NCBI GenBank assembly: GCA_009692185.1
Contig: SHZT01000006.1
Span: 99,923-163,922 of the forward strand
Direction of reading: 5' to 3'
Source of the DNA: Gemmatimonadota bacterium
GTDB taxonomy: Bacteria; Gemmatimonadota; Gemmatimonadetes; Gemmatimonadales; GWC2-71-9
Length of the DNA: 64,000 bases
Below the pieces are notes generated by a model, which was not told the origin of the DNA, did not search any database, and saw only the letters and a list, made by a program, of their open reading frames with translations. The position numbers and the translations under genes are program-made. Below are positions 18,855 through 28,880 of this stretch, piece by piece. Each line of letters starts with the position of its first letter. Within the stretch, counting starts at the first letter, position 1.

Positions 18855-20851
18855 CATCGCGCCTCGCCTCGGCGCAGTCGGCCTACCTCCGCTCCGCCGC
18901 GCACCAGCCGGTCCAGTGGTATCCGTGGGGACCTGAGCCGTTCGAGCGGGCCCGCGCGGAGAAGAAACCCGTCCTGCTCGACATCGGCGCGGTGTGGTGC
19001 CACTGGTGCCACGTGATGGACGGCGAGTCATACGAAAACCCGGCGATCGCCAAGGTGCTCAACCGCGACTGGATCTGCATCAAGGTCGATCGCGATGAGC
19101 GGCCGGATATCGACGCGCGCTATCAGCGCGCCGTGCAAGCCCTGACACAACAAGGCGGCTGGCCGCTCACCGCCTTTCTCACCCAACAAGGCGACGTCTT
19201 CTACGGCGGCACCTATTTCCCTCCGGACGAGCGGCACGGACGGGCCGGATTCGGCAACGTGCTGACCGAACTGGCCCGCATGCACCGGGAACAGCCGGAC
19301 CGGGTGAGTGGGCAGGCCGCCGAGATCCGGAAGTTCATCGCCGAGCGGAGCGCGGAGTCGCACGCCGGGGCGATTGCCCCCGAGATCCTCTCCCAGGGCG
19401 CGGACGCGATGGGGCAGGCGTTTGACTTCCGGAATGGCGGCTTCGGGACCCAGCCCAAGTTCCCGCATCCCGCCGCCTGCGACTTCCTGCTCGCGCGCTG
19501 GTTCGACACGGGTGACCGCTGGGCGAAGGAGGTCGTGGACCGCACGCTCGCCGCCATGGCGAGCGGCGGGATCTACGACCAGATCGGCGGCGGGTTTCAT
19601 CGCTATTCGGTAGACGCCCGGTGGATAGTGCCGCATTTCGAGAAGATGTCCTACGACAACTCGGAGCTGCTGCGGGCATACGCACATTGGGCGGGAGCCG
19701 GGAACTGGGAAGCAGGACGCGTGATTCAGGGCATCGTGGCGTGGGTCCGCGAGGTCATGTCCGATCCCCGAGGCGGGTACTGCTCCTCCCAGGACGCCGA
19801 CGTGGGACTCCACGATGATGGCGACTACTTCACCTGGTCCGTCGACGAAGTTCGCGCGGTTGTATCGGGGCGGGAGTTCGACCTCGCGACGGTCTACTGG
19901 AACGTCGATGCTCGGGGCGACATGCACGATCGTCCGGGGCGGAACGTGCTGAACGTGACATCTCCGGTGGACGGCGACGCACCCGAGCTCGAGACAGTCC
20001 AGCAGAAGCTCAAGGCCGCGCGCGACCTGCGGCCCGCCCCCTTCGTCGACCGGACGCTCTACACCGGCTGGAATGCGATGATGGCCTCGGCGATGCTCGA
20101 GGCCGGGCACCTGGAAGACCATGCGTTGCTGACGCTGGAACGGATCTTCCAGGAAGCCACCGACGGTGCAGGCGTGCGGCACTCGATCGGCGGGTCCGTA
20201 GGTGGAATACTGGAGGACCAAGTGCACGTGGCAGCAGCGAGCCTCGACGCATACGAGGCGACGGGCAACGCCAGGTGGCTCGATCGGGCAACCGGCCTCA
20301 TGGAGCACGTATGGAGGGAGTACCGCTCGGAGGGCGGCGGGCTCACCGACACCGCGGTGAACCTGAAGGGCGAGGGGTTCCTCGATCAGAAACTCACGCC
20401 GGTGCAGGACGCACCCACCCCGTCTCCCAATGGGGTCGCCGGGATCGTGCTGGCCCGCCTTGGCGAGCACACCGGCGACCCGAAATGGCGCGAGCGCTGT
20501 GGCGAGCTCCTCAAGGCGTTCGCCGGCGGCGCCGCGCAACTGGGGCTCTACGGGGCTACACTTCTTCGCGCGCTGGACTGGTACCTCAACCCGGCGGCCC
20601 ACGTGGTCGTCGTCGGGAACCCGACCGACCCAGTCGTTGCACTCATGCGGCGTGTCGCGCGAATCACGTACCGCCCCCGAAAGGTGATCACCCTGCTGAC
20701 CTCATCGACTCCCGACGCGCGACTCCCGGTGCATGTCCGGGCCATGCTCGACGGAAAGTCCCCGCGCGCCTACGTATGCGCCGGGACGCAGTGCGGCCCG
20801 CCTGCCGACACGGCGGAGGCGTTAGCCCACATCATCGCGACGTTCAAGTGA
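18851..20851 (+). CDS. DUF255/YyaL-family thioredoxin-domain protein
   Basis: HQPVQWYPWGPEPFERARAEKKPVLLDIGAVWCHWCHVMDGESYENPAIA; FFPPDERHG; HFEKMSYDNSEL. Confidence 0.93.
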   Translation: MTSRLASAQSAYLRSAAHQPVQWYPWGPEPFERARAEKKPVLLDIGAVWCHWCHVMDGESYENPAIAKVLNRDWICIKVDRDERPDIDARYQRAVQALTQQGGWPLTAFLTQQGDVFYGGTYFPPDERHGRAGFGNVLTELARMHREQPDRVSGQAAEIRKFIAERSAESHAGAIAPEILSQGADAMGQAFDFRNGGFGTQPKFPHPAACDFLLARWFDTGDRWAKEVVDRTLAAMASGGIYDQIGGGFHRYSVDARWIVPHFEKMSYDNSELLRAYAHWAGAGNWEAGRVIQGIVAWVREVMSDPRGGYCSSQDADVGLHDDGDYFTWSVDEVRAVVSGREFDLATVYWNVDARGDMHDRPGRNVLNVTSPVDGDAPELETVQQKLKAARDLRPAPFVDRTLYTGWNAMMASAMLEAGHLEDHALLTLERIFQEATDGAGVRHSIGGSVGGILEDQVHVAAASLDAYEATGNARWLDRATGLMEHVWREYRSEGGGLTDTAVNLKGEGFLDQKLTPVQDAPTPSPNGVAGIVLARLGEHTGDPKWRERCGELLKAFAGGAAQLGLYGATLLRALDWYLNPAAHVVVVGNPTDPVVALMRRVARITYRPRKVITLLTSSTPDARLPVHVRAMLDGKSPRAYVCAGTQCGPPADTAEALAHIIATFK

Positions 20852-21282
20852 AAATCGACTTCGCGGTCGTCTGCGACTACGCGCTGGTAGACCAGTACGG
20901 GAAGCTTTCCGTAATGGGCATTTTCCAGCATATCTGGGTCGCGCAGTTCCCTGCCCTGCACCCGCGCCTGCACCTCGTTTTGCGGCTGCGGGGCAGGCGC
21001 ACCGAGATCGGCCAGCACGAGGTGCGCATTCGGCTCACGGGGCCTGACGGCTCAGAAATCCTCTCGGGCGACGGCACGGTGAACTTCGCCGAGCCGGCCG
21101 CGGGGATAACCGAAATTGAAGCAGGCGCGATCCTGGTGTTCGACGTGCCATTCGCCCAGGCCGGTCGTTACCAGTACGAGATCACGGTAGACGAGGAACT
21201 CCAGACCACGCTGCCGATCACCGTGGGACAGTCCCAGAACCATGCGCCTCAGGCCGGCGGCCAAGGCCCTCCCTCGTCGTGA
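20848..21282 (+). CDS. Hypothetical protein of the DUF6941-like type
   Basis: KIDFAVVCDYALVDQYGKLSVMGIFQHI...; GTGA overlap with upstream stop. Confidence 0.65.
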   Translation: MKIDFAVVCDYALVDQYGKLSVMGIFQHIWVAQFPALHPRLHLVLRLRGRRTEIGQHEVRIRLTGPDGSEILSGDGTVNFAEPAAGITEIEAGAILVFDVPFAQAGRYQYEITVDEELQTTLPITVGQSQNHAPQAGGQGPPSS

Positions 21283-22937
21283 ACACGCGCCTCGCGGCCA
21301 TCGCTATCCTCGTGGTTGCGGCGCTGTCGTACAACCTTACCGGCTACCCGCTCCTCGACCCCGACGAAGGCCGGAACGCCGAGGTCGCGCGCGAAATGGC
21401 GGCCACGGGCGACTACCTCCACCCCCGGCTCAACGGACTCCCCTACCCCGACAAGCCGGTCGTTTTCTTTGCGGCCGCCGCCGTCTTCGTGCGCGTCCTT
21501 GGCCCTACCGAATTGGCTGTCCGCCTGCCCGCGCTTCTGTTCACCCTCGCCACGCTGGCACTGCTCTGGTGGACCGGGAGACGCTGGTTCGGCACCGAGG
21601 CCGCGTGGATTGCGGTGATCGTGGCCGGCGCGTCGCCCCTCACGCTGGGATTCGCGCGGACGGTGATCATGGACAGCGCGCTGACGCTGTTCGTGACCGC
21701 GGCGATCGTCGCGTTCGTGGAGGAGCGGCCGGTCGCTGGGTGGATCGCACTCGCATTCGGCGTCCTGACCAAGGGCCCGATCGCGCTCGCGCTGCCAATG
21801 ATGGTCGTGATTCCGTACGTGGTCTGGCAGAAGAAGGCTCGCGGTCTTCTCGACGTGGTGGGCATTCTCGCATTTCTGGCGATCGTACTGCCCTGGGTCC
21901 GGAGCATGGCGGACCTGGCACCGGGATTTCTCCATCATGCGCTGGTCACCGAGACATTTCTCCGCCTGACGACGCCGGCGCTGGAACGCACGGGCCCGTG
22001 GTGGTACTTCGGGCCGATCATCGTGGCCGGTAGCCTCCCCTGGAGTGTTGTCGTCCTGAGTGGCATTCGGGACCTCGTCAGGCGGATGGGCGGATGGGCG
22101 GATGGGCGGATGGTTCTCTTTCTCCTCTGGGTCGTCGTGCCGCTCGTCTTCTTTTCGCTTTCGCAGTCGAAGCGTCCCCAGTACGTGCTGCCGCTGTTGG
22201 TTCCGATTGCACTGATGGTGGCGGCGTTGTGGGGGCGGATGAGCGGATCGGCGGATGGGCGGATGGCGGGGGGCCGCCCGACCGCCGCATCCCTTGGCAT
22301 CATCGGCCTGGTGTTGATTTTGGGTCACTGGATGATTCCCGGCCTGATCCGCGGGGTGTCTCCTGGCGTTGCCGGAGCAATTCCGAACACGGCTCTACTG
22401 CTGGGCGTGATCTGCATCGTGTGCGGCGCGGCGGCGTGGGCCGTGCGCGGGCGTCTCGAATCAACCTTGCTCGTGCTCTCGTTACCCGTTGTCTCCATTC
22501 CGTTCGTCAGCCGGACACTGATGCGCGAAGTCGGGCGAGACCGTTCGGCGGCGGAGCTTGCGGCAGCCATTACCGCATCGTCACCCGACAACACCGAGGT
22601 CGTCGGCATCGGGGCGTATCCGCCGTCCCTGCCGTTTTACCTCGGAAGACTGATCATCGTCGCGACGGCCGACGGCCGCGAGTTGACCAGTAACTACCTG
22701 ACGCGTTCCCTGGACACATGGCGGCGCGTTCCCGGCTCGCCCCTCCGGCCGGTGGACTGGTGGCGCGAGGCCCTCCACGAATGTGACCGGCCGCGCGCGT
22801 TCGTCGCCCGCTCGGGCGACGGTGAGACGCGGACGATCCTCTCGGGGCAACTGCCGGTGATCGCGGAATCGCGGAAGTACGTGGTGTATGGGCCGTGCGG
22901 GAGGGTGGACCTGGCAGCGGTTGGGCTGGGCGGTTAG
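21279..22937 (+). CDS. ArnT/PMT-like membrane glycosyltransferase (GT-C fold)
   Basis: GYPLLDPDEGRNAEVAREMAATGDYLHPRLNGLPYPDKPV; VFFSLSQSKRPQYVLPLLVP; many TM helices. Confidence 0.88.
   Translation: MNTRLAAIAILVVAALSYNLTGYPLLDPDEGRNAEVAREMAATGDYLHPRLNGLPYPDKPVVFFAAAAVFVRVLGPTELAVRLPALLFTLATLALLWWTGRRWFGTEAAWIAVIVAGASPLTLGFARTVIMDSALTLFVTAAIVAFVEERPVAGWIALAFGVLTKGPIALALPMMVVIPYVVWQKKARGLLDVVGILAFLAIVLPWVRSMADLAPGFLHHALVTETFLRLTTPALERTGPWWYFGPIIVAGSLPWSVVVLSGIRDLVRRMGGWADGRMVLFLLWVVVPLVFFSLSQSKRPQYVLPLLVPIALMVAALWGRMSGSADGRMAGGRPTAASLGIIGLVLILGHWMIPGLIRGVSPGVAGAIPNTALLLGVICIVCGAAAWAVRGRLESTLLVLSLPVVSIPFVSRTLMREVGRDRSAAELAAAITASSPDNTEVVGIGAYPPSLPFYLGRLIIVATADGRELTSNYLTRSLDTWRRVPGSPLRPVDWWREALHECDRPRAFVARSGDGETRTILSGQLPVIAESRKYVVYGPCGRVDLAAVGLGG
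22081..22112 (+). repeat. Octamer array GGCGGATG x4 (perfect)
   Basis: ggcggatg repeated four times in the glycosyltransferase gene. Confidence 0.97.
22234..22265 (+). repeat. Octamer array GGCGGATG-like x4
   Basis: ggcggatg agcggatc ggcggatg ggcggatg. Confidence 0.93.
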
Positions 22938-22945
22938 CCGACACC

Positions 22946-24826
22946 ATGTGCGGCATCTACGGAATGGTCTCCGTATCCGGCAGACCGATCGCACACCCCG
23001 AACACGCCGACGCCATGCGGCGCTCGCTGGCGCATCGCGGGCCGGACGGTCACGGCTGCATGTCGCGACCGTATGCGATCGTCGGGGTCAACCGGCTCCG
23101 CATCATGGACCGCCGTCCGGAGGCGGACCAGCCCCTAGCCGACACCGGCGGACGTGTCTGGGTCGCAGTCAACGGCGAGATCTACAACGCCCCGGACATC
23201 CGCCGCCGGTTTCCCGACTACCCATACCGCACGCGCGGCGACACCGAGGCGGTGCTGCCACTCTACCTCGCCCGCGGGCCCGAGGCCTTGTCGGAACTGG
23301 AGGGCATGTTCGCGGTTGCGATCTGGGACGACCGGACCCGCACCCTTACGCTCGCGCGCGACCGCGCCGGCGAGAAACCCTTGTTCATTAGAGAGCTGAA
23401 CGGCGAGACCTGGTTCGCCTCCGAAATCCAGGCCCTCCTCAACGGCTCCCGTCCTTCCCTCGACCGCGCCGTGCTCGCCGACATCGTCCGCCTCGGCTAC
23501 CCGCTTGAGCCCCGCACCATGTGGGAGGGCATTACCCGGGTCGAGTCGGGAACGATCGTGACGATCGGGCCTGAGGGATCAAGGGCAATTCGTTACTGGG
23601 ATCCTTTGACTGAAGACCGCGCACGGCACACGGCGCACGGCGCGCGGGACTCCGCAACCGAGCTGGGCGCACTCCTCCACCGGTCCGTTCGGAAGCAGTT
23701 GGTCGCCGACGTACCGGTCGGCGTGTTCACCAGCGGCGGGCTGGACTCGTCGCTCATCGTCGCAATGGCGGCGAAGGAAATGGACCCCGGCCAGCTCCAC
23801 ACGTTCGCGGTTCGATTCCCCGAGGCGTCGTACGACGAAGGGCCGTTCGCCCGCGACGTGGCGACCCGGTTCGGCACGCGTCACGTCGAGGCCGAGGCGT
23901 CGCCGGCGGCGCTGTGCCAGGCGCTCGACAGAATCAGGTCGTCTGTGGCGGAGCCAATCAGCGACCCCGCGGTCCTGCCCACGCTCATCCTGGCGACCGC
24001 GGCGAAGAGCCACGTCTGTGTCGTGCTCTCGGGCGAAGGCGCGGACGAATTGTTCGGCGGCTACCCGACGTACCTGGGCCACAAGCTGGCGCCGTGGTTC
24101 AACCGGCTCCCCGCTCCCGTGCGACGGCTGGTGGCAGGAGCCATCAATCGGCTCCCCTCATCGTATGGGAAGGTCACGCCGGAATTCCTCCTCAAGCGGT
24201 TCGTGGCGAGCGCGGAACTGCCGTGGCAAGAACGCCATGTCGAGTGGTTTGGGACGGGGCTGGGGACGGAAATGGTGGCTCCTGCGCTCGCGGATTCCCC
24301 GGGCTTTCCCCCGGGGTTAGTGGTTCCTGACCCCGGGCGTCAGCCCGGGGTTCAGGCATCTGATGCAATGCATTGGGACTACTCCAGCTATCTCCGGGAT
24401 CTCATGCTGGCGAAGAACGACCGAGCGACCAGCCTCGTGGCCCTCGAGGCGCGGGCGCCGTTCCTGGACACCGCCGTCACGCAGTTCGCGTTCGGGTTGC
24501 CTGACGACTTCAAGGTGCGGGGGTTGACCACCAAGTGGCTGCTCCGGCGCGCCGCCCGGGCGTGGCTGCCTGCCTCGATTGTGAACCGGCGGAAGCGGGG
24601 CCTGAGCGTTCCTGTGGCGGCGCTCCTCAACGGAGCACTATCGAGCGCCGTAGACCGGGTGCTGGCCCCTGACCGGCTCAAGCGGCAGGGCCTGCTAAAC
24701 CCCGGTCCGGTAAGCCAACTTGTAGCCGAGCACCGCCGCGGGCGGCTGACGCTGACCCGGGGATTATGGACGCTGTTTGTCCTCGGACTGTGGATGGAAC
24801 ACTGGATGCCGGAGGGAACGGGATGA
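22946..24826 (+). CDS. asnB: Asparagine synthase (glutamine-hydrolysing)
   Basis: MCGIYGMVSV N-terminal Cys nucleophile, SLAHRGPDGHG, VAVNGEIYN, GVFTSGGLDSSLIVAM, LSGEGADELFGGYPTY. Confidence 0.95.
   Translation: MCGIYGMVSVSGRPIAHPEHADAMRRSLAHRGPDGHGCMSRPYAIVGVNRLRIMDRRPEADQPLADTGGRVWVAVNGEIYNAPDIRRRFPDYPYRTRGDTEAVLPLYLARGPEALSELEGMFAVAIWDDRTRTLTLARDRAGEKPLFIRELNGETWFASEIQALLNGSRPSLDRAVLADIVRLGYPLEPRTMWEGITRVESGTIVTIGPEGSRAIRYWDPLTEDRARHTAHGARDSATELGALLHRSVRKQLVADVPVGVFTSGGLDSSLIVAMAAKEMDPGQLHTFAVRFPEASYDEGPFARDVATRFGTRHVEAEASPAALCQALDRIRSSVAEPISDPAVLPTLILATAAKSHVCVVLSGEGADELFGGYPTYLGHKLAPWFNRLPAPVRRLVAGAINRLPSSYGKVTPEFLLKRFVASAELPWQERHVEWFGTGLGTEMVAPALADSPGFPPGLVVPDPGRQPGVQASDAMHWDYSSYLRDLMLAKNDRATSLVALEARAPFLDTAVTQFAFGLPDDFKVRGLTTKWLLRRAARAWLPASIVNRRKRGLSVPVAALLNGALSSAVDRVLAPDRLKRQGLLNPGPVSQLVAEHRRGRLTLTRGLWTLFVLGLWMEHWMPEGTG
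23619..23646 (+). repeat. Heptamer array gcgcacg-like x4 in asnB
   Basis: gcgcacg gcacacg gcgcacg gcgcgcg. Confidence 0.85.
24297..24350. repeat. Double-hairpin REP-like element inside asnB
   Basis: ccccggg-ctttcc-cccgggg and ccccgggc-gtca-gcccgggg. Confidence 0.85.
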
Positions 24827-25392
24827 ATCGGGACGAGGCGCTGGCCCTGATGCACGAGTACACGCCATCGGAAGCATTGCGGAAGCACATGTACGCCGTC
24901 GAAGCGGCGATGCGGGCCTACGCGCGCAAATCGAGCGAGGACGAGGAGACCTGGGGCATCGTGGGCCTGCTGCACGATTTCGACTACGAGAAGTACCCCA
25001 ACGCCAACCGGTCACCGACCGAGGAGCACCCTTCACACGGAGTGGGTGTCTTACGTCAACAGGGGGTGTCGGAGGTCGTGTTACTCGCCATCATGGGCCA
25101 CGCAGCCTACACCGGGGTTCCGCGCGAGACGCCCATGGCGAAGACGCTATTCGCGGTGGATGAACTGTGTGGGTTCGTGGTGGCGTGCGCGCTCGTGCGA
25201 CCGTCCAAGAGTCTAAAAGATCTAGAGGTTGCGAGCGTGAAGAAGAAACTGAAGGACAAGGCGTTCGCGCGCGGAGTAAATCGTGAAGAAGTTTACCAGG
25301 GAGCCACGGAGCTGGGCGTGCCGCTCGAGGAGCACATCCAGTTCGTGCTGGAGGCATTGAGGCCAATGGAGCAGATGCTGGGGTTGGGGTGA
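24823..25392 (+). CDS. HD-domain hydrolase
   Basis: ALRKHMYAVEAAMRAYARK...WGIVGLLHDFDYEKYP...EEHPSHGV. Confidence 0.9.
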   Translation: MNRDEALALMHEYTPSEALRKHMYAVEAAMRAYARKSSEDEETWGIVGLLHDFDYEKYPNANRSPTEEHPSHGVGVLRQQGVSEVVLLAIMGHAAYTGVPRETPMAKTLFAVDELCGFVVACALVRPSKSLKDLEVASVKKKLKDKAFARGVNREEVYQGATELGVPLEEHIQFVLEALRPMEQMLGLG

Positions 25393-25988
25393 GGGTGGCG
25401 GAAGTTCAACATCCACACTCCCTTGGGCGTACTGGAGAGGTAGAAGACGCCGAGCTTTCGGCGCGTGCGGCGGCGGGCGACCGGGCGGCATTCGGGCGGC
25501 TGGTGGAGCGCTATGCCGGGCAGGCGCGCCGGTTGGCCTACGCAATGCTCGGCAGCGCAGACGATGCCGACGACGCGGCGCAAGACGGGTTCCTGGCGGC
25601 GCTCAAGAGCATCGAGCGATATGACCCCGCCCGCCCGTTCGGGCCCTGGTTGCTGCGCATCGTGGCGAACGCCGCCGCGGACCGGCGGCGGCGTCTCCGG
25701 GTAAGGGCCACCGAGGTGATCCCGGTAGATTCGCCGACCGGGGAGCCATCACCTGAGCGGGTAACCGATCAGAATGCGTTCCGCGCCGCGCTGAACGTGG
25801 CGCTGGCAAAGTTGCCGGCGCGCCAGCGGATCGCGGTGGTGTTGTTGGACATGGAAGGCTATTCGCACCGGGAAATCGCCGAGGTGGTGAAGGTGCCCGA
25901 AGGCACGGTGCGGTCCGATGTGTTTCATGCCCGACGGGCCCTGCGCGACGCGCTGGCCCCGTGGAAAGGCGCACTGGAGGGGAAATGA
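25389..25988 (+). CDS. RNA polymerase sigma factor, ECF subfamily (sigma-70)
   Basis: Region 2 RLAYAMLGSADDADDAAQDGFLAALKSIERYD; region 4 LPARQRIAVVLLDMEGYSHREIAEVVKVPEGTVRSDVFHARRAL. Confidence 0.93.
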   Translation: MRVAEVQHPHSLGRTGEVEDAELSARAAAGDRAAFGRLVERYAGQARRLAYAMLGSADDADDAAQDGFLAALKSIERYDPARPFGPWLLRIVANAAADRRRRLRVRATEVIPVDSPTGEPSPERVTDQNAFRAALNVALAKLPARQRIAVVLLDMEGYSHREIAEVVKVPEGTVRSDVFHARRALRDALAPWKGALEGK

Positions 25989-26353
25989 CCGACAACTCGC
26001 CGTTCGATCACCGTCCTGACCCGGAACTCGGGGACTGGCTGCGTGGGGCGTTGTCCATTCCCGACGAGCCGGCGTTCGTGGCGCGCGTCATGGCCCAGGT
26101 ACCGGCGCACATGGCCCGCGAAAACTGGCTGGATATCCTGGGAGACTGGGCTCGGCCCGGCCTCGCGGCCGCGGCGGTCCTCGTCATGCTGGCCGGCTTC
26201 TGGCTCGGCCGCATCGTGACGAACCCCCAGGGCGACGATGCAATCGTCGCTAGTGCCGGGGAGTTCGACCCTGACACGTTGCTCACGACACCGGACTTGC
26301 CCCAGGTGGACGTCAACCTGGTCATGGTCTACGAATACGAGAGGCAGCCGTAA
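25985..26353 (+). CDS. Anti-sigma factor-like single-TM protein
   Basis: Follows sigma factor with 4-nt overlap; one TM GLAAAAVLVMLAGFWLGRIV. Confidence 0.6.
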   Translation: MTDNSPFDHRPDPELGDWLRGALSIPDEPAFVARVMAQVPAHMARENWLDILGDWARPGLAAAAVLVMLAGFWLGRIVTNPQGDDAIVASAGEFDPDTLLTTPDLPQVDVNLVMVYEYERQP

Positions 26354-26354
26354 C

Positions 26355-26795
26355 GTGGTGACTAAATCCCGGCTCTGGGCGACCGTCCTGCTGATCTCGA
26401 CGTTCGGGGCCGGCGCCGTGGTGGGCGGTGGCGCGACCAAGGTGTGGCGCGACCGGCACCCGCCCGAACGATCCCAGGCAGACCGCGGACCCCGGGACCG
26501 GGAGCGCGGGTTCGTTGCCACGCTCTCCAGGGAACTCAACCTGAGTGAGACCCAGAAGGACTCGGTCAAGACCATGCTCCGGAAATACGACCCCGCGTTC
26601 CGGGCCGTGATGGACGGCACGCGGCCCAAGTTCGACAGTCTCCGGGGGCTGGTGCACGCCGACATCAAGGGCGTGCTGGACCGCGAGCAGCAGGACGGAT
26701 TTACCCGCTGGGCCGCGCACATGGACAGCGTGACGGCGCGCCGGCGGGCCAATGACGCAGACCATGACAAGAAGGAGAAGAGTCGTGTACGGTAA
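26355..26795 (+). CDS. Spy/CpxP-like periplasmic sensor protein
   Basis: N-terminal TM/signal; 'LSRELNLSETQKDSVKTMLRKYDPAFRAVMDGTRPKFDSLRG' resembles metal/stress sensor repeats; GTG start. Confidence 0.65.
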   Translation: MVTKSRLWATVLLISTFGAGAVVGGGATKVWRDRHPPERSQADRGPRDRERGFVATLSRELNLSETQKDSVKTMLRKYDPAFRAVMDGTRPKFDSLRGLVHADIKGVLDREQQDGFTRWAAHMDSVTARRRANDADHDKKEKSRVR

Positions 26796-28137
26796 GACAT
26801 TGATCCGGCTCGCGGTGTTCGCGAGTCTCTCGATACAGATGGTCCCCGGCGCCGCCCCGGCGCAACAGCGTCCGGTGGGAGTCGGGACCGTTGGGGAACC
26901 GACCGTGATTCCCACGGTGAGCCTGACCGACGCCATCGACCTGGCCCTCAAGTCCCACACGTCCATCGTGCGGGCCACCGCAGACTTGGACATCGCCCAT
27001 GTCGGCCAGCGGGTAGCCCTGGCCAGCTGGCTCCCGAACGTCAACCTGAGTTCGTCGGCGGTCAAGAACGCACCGAACCGTATCGACCAGTTCGGCGTGG
27101 TGCGCCCGGTGCTCACGCCCTATTCCGGGTCGCTCAACTTCAGCGCGAACATCGTCGTGTGGGACTGGTTCGCCCGGGTCTACACGGGCCGCGCGGCCTC
27201 CGCCAGCGCGGCGAGCGCCGAGGCAAACCTGGTGAGCCAGACGTTCAGCGTAACACTCCAGACCAAGCAGGCCTTCTTTGGCGCGCTCGCGGCAGCCGAC
27301 CTCGAGCGCGTGGCGCTCACCGCCGTTCAGCGTTCCGAGGAACAGCTCAAGATCGCGCGCGAGAAACTGGCCGCCGGCAGCGCTGTCCGTTCGGACACGC
27401 TCACCGCGACGGTCAGCGTCGGCCAGGCCCGCCTCCAGGTGCTCACCGCCCAGACCCAGCGCGCCAACCAGGAGGCCACGCTAGCCCGGCTGATCGGGTA
27501 CGACAAGCCGGTTCGCGCCCTGGGCGATTCCACCGCGATCGCGATCGCGGACATCGACACCACCGCGATCCGCAGGGACGCACTGGCGGGCGCACCGGCC
27601 ATCGCGGTGGCGGACGCCTCGTTGCGTTCCGCCCGGGCGACGGCGAGCTCGGCCCGGACGGCCTACCTCCCGACCGTCAACGGCAGCTACAGCAATTCGC
27701 GGAGCGCCACCGACACGACGCTCGGCCGGGCGTTCGGGAACCTCAACCCGACCTGGAACGTGTCCCTGTCCGTCAATTTCCCGCTGTTCGACAAGCTCCG
27801 GCGGGAACAGACGATGTGGAACGCGAACGCCAACCGCGATGCCGCGGAGGCAAGCGCCGGAGACGCCAAGCGCAACGTGAACGCGCTGGTCACCCAGTGG
27901 CTGCAAGCCCTGAAGGCAGCGCAACAGCGGGCCCTCATCGCGCGGGCGAGCCGCGAAGCGGCCGACGAGGCCCTGCGGGTACAGCGCGAGCGCTACCGGC
28001 TCGGTGCCGCGACCATCGTGGACGTGTTGAATGCCCAGCAGCAGCTGGACCAGGCCGAGGTGGATGGCGTGAACGCGCGAGTGGACTACCAGGTGGCCAA
28101 GGCCAACCTGTCCGCCCTGGTTGGGAGGGAACTATGA
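26785..28137 (+). CDS. TolC family outer-membrane efflux protein
   Basis: [16 protein letters not shown], paired coiled-coil repeats; AAGGAG upstream of GTG 26785. Confidence 0.9.
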   Translation: MYGKTLIRLAVFASLSIQMVPGAAPAQQRPVGVGTVGEPTVIPTVSLTDAIDLALKSHTSIVRATADLDIAHVGQRVALASWLPNVNLSSSAVKNAPNRIDQFGVVRPVLTPYSGSLNFSANIVVWDWFARVYTGRAASASAASAEANLVSQTFSVTLQTKQAFFGALAAADLERVALTAVQRSEEQLKIAREKLAAGSAVRSDTLTATVSVGQARLQVLTAQTQRANQEATLARLIGYDKPVRALGDSTAIAIADIDTTAIRRDALAGAPAIAVADASLRSARATASSARTAYLPTVNGSYSNSRSATDTTLGRAFGNLNPTWNVSLSVNFPLFDKLRREQTMWNANANRDAAEASAGDAKRNVNALVTQWLQALKAAQQRALIARASREAADEALRVQRERYRLGAATIVDVLNAQQQLDQAEVDGVNARVDYQVAKANLSALVGREL

Positions 28138-28880
28138 CCGAGCGGATCGAGCACATGGATTTCAGCACCGGTGACATGCCACAGCCGGATATCATCATTC
28201 TCACCCACAAGCTGGCGCGGGACTACGTGCTGGGCTCGGAGACGGTGCGCGCGCTCCGCGGGGTATCCATCCAGATCAAGCGGAACGAGTTCACCGCCAT
28301 CATGGGGCCGTCGGGCTCCGGCAAGTCCACGCTCATGAACCTGATCGGCTGTCTCGACACGCCGACCGCGGGGGAGTACTGGCTCAACAGCCAGAAGGTG
28401 AGCGAGCTGGGGGATGACGAGCTGGCGCGGATCCGCAACAAGGAAATCGGGTTCGTGTTCCAGACGTTCAACCTCCTGCCGCGCGCCACCGCGCTCCATA
28501 ACGTGGAGCTCCCGCTCATTTACGCCGGCGTCGGCTCCAAGGACCGGCGGGATCGGGCCTCCGCCGCGCTCGAGCGCGTGGGCCTCGCCGATCGCATGCA
28601 CCACCGCCCGAACGAACTGTCCGGCGGCCAGCGGCAGCGCGTCGCCATCGCGCGGGCGCTGGTGAACGAGCCGAGCATCGTGCTGGCCGACGAGCCGACC
28701 GGTAACCTCGACAGCCAGACGAGCCACGAAATCATGGATGTTTTCACCCAGCTCCACGGGGCCGGGCAGACCATCATCCTCATCACGCATGAACGAGATA
28801 TCGCCGCCTTTGCCGACCGTCAGATCCACCTCAAGGACGGCGTAGTCGAGCGCGACATCCTGACGGAGAGAGCGGCATGA
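28134..28880 (+). CDS. ABC transporter ATP-binding protein (MacB/LolD type)
   Basis: [68 protein letters not shown]. Confidence 0.96.
   Translation: MTERIEHMDFSTGDMPQPDIIILTHKLARDYVLGSETVRALRGVSIQIKRNEFTAIMGPSGSGKSTLMNLIGCLDTPTAGEYWLNSQKVSELGDDELARIRNKEIGFVFQTFNLLPRATALHNVELPLIYAGVGSKDRRDRASAALERVGLADRMHHRPNELSGGQRQRVAIARALVNEPSIVLADEPTGNLDSQTSHEIMDVFTQLHGAGQTIILITHERDIAAFADRQIHLKDGVVERDILTERAA

Noticed and set aside
22078-22290. Small minus-strand ORFs rich in [12 protein letters not shown]
   Set aside because: They are translations of the octamer array in the reverse strand, not genes.
25195-25240. Locally AT-rich, rare-codon stretch in HD gene (aagagtctaaaagatctagagg), considered as a degraded heptamer array
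   Set aside because: Encoded peptide KSLKDLEVASVKKKLKDKAFA looks like a normal conserved segment of such HD proteins; repeat periodicity not convincing.
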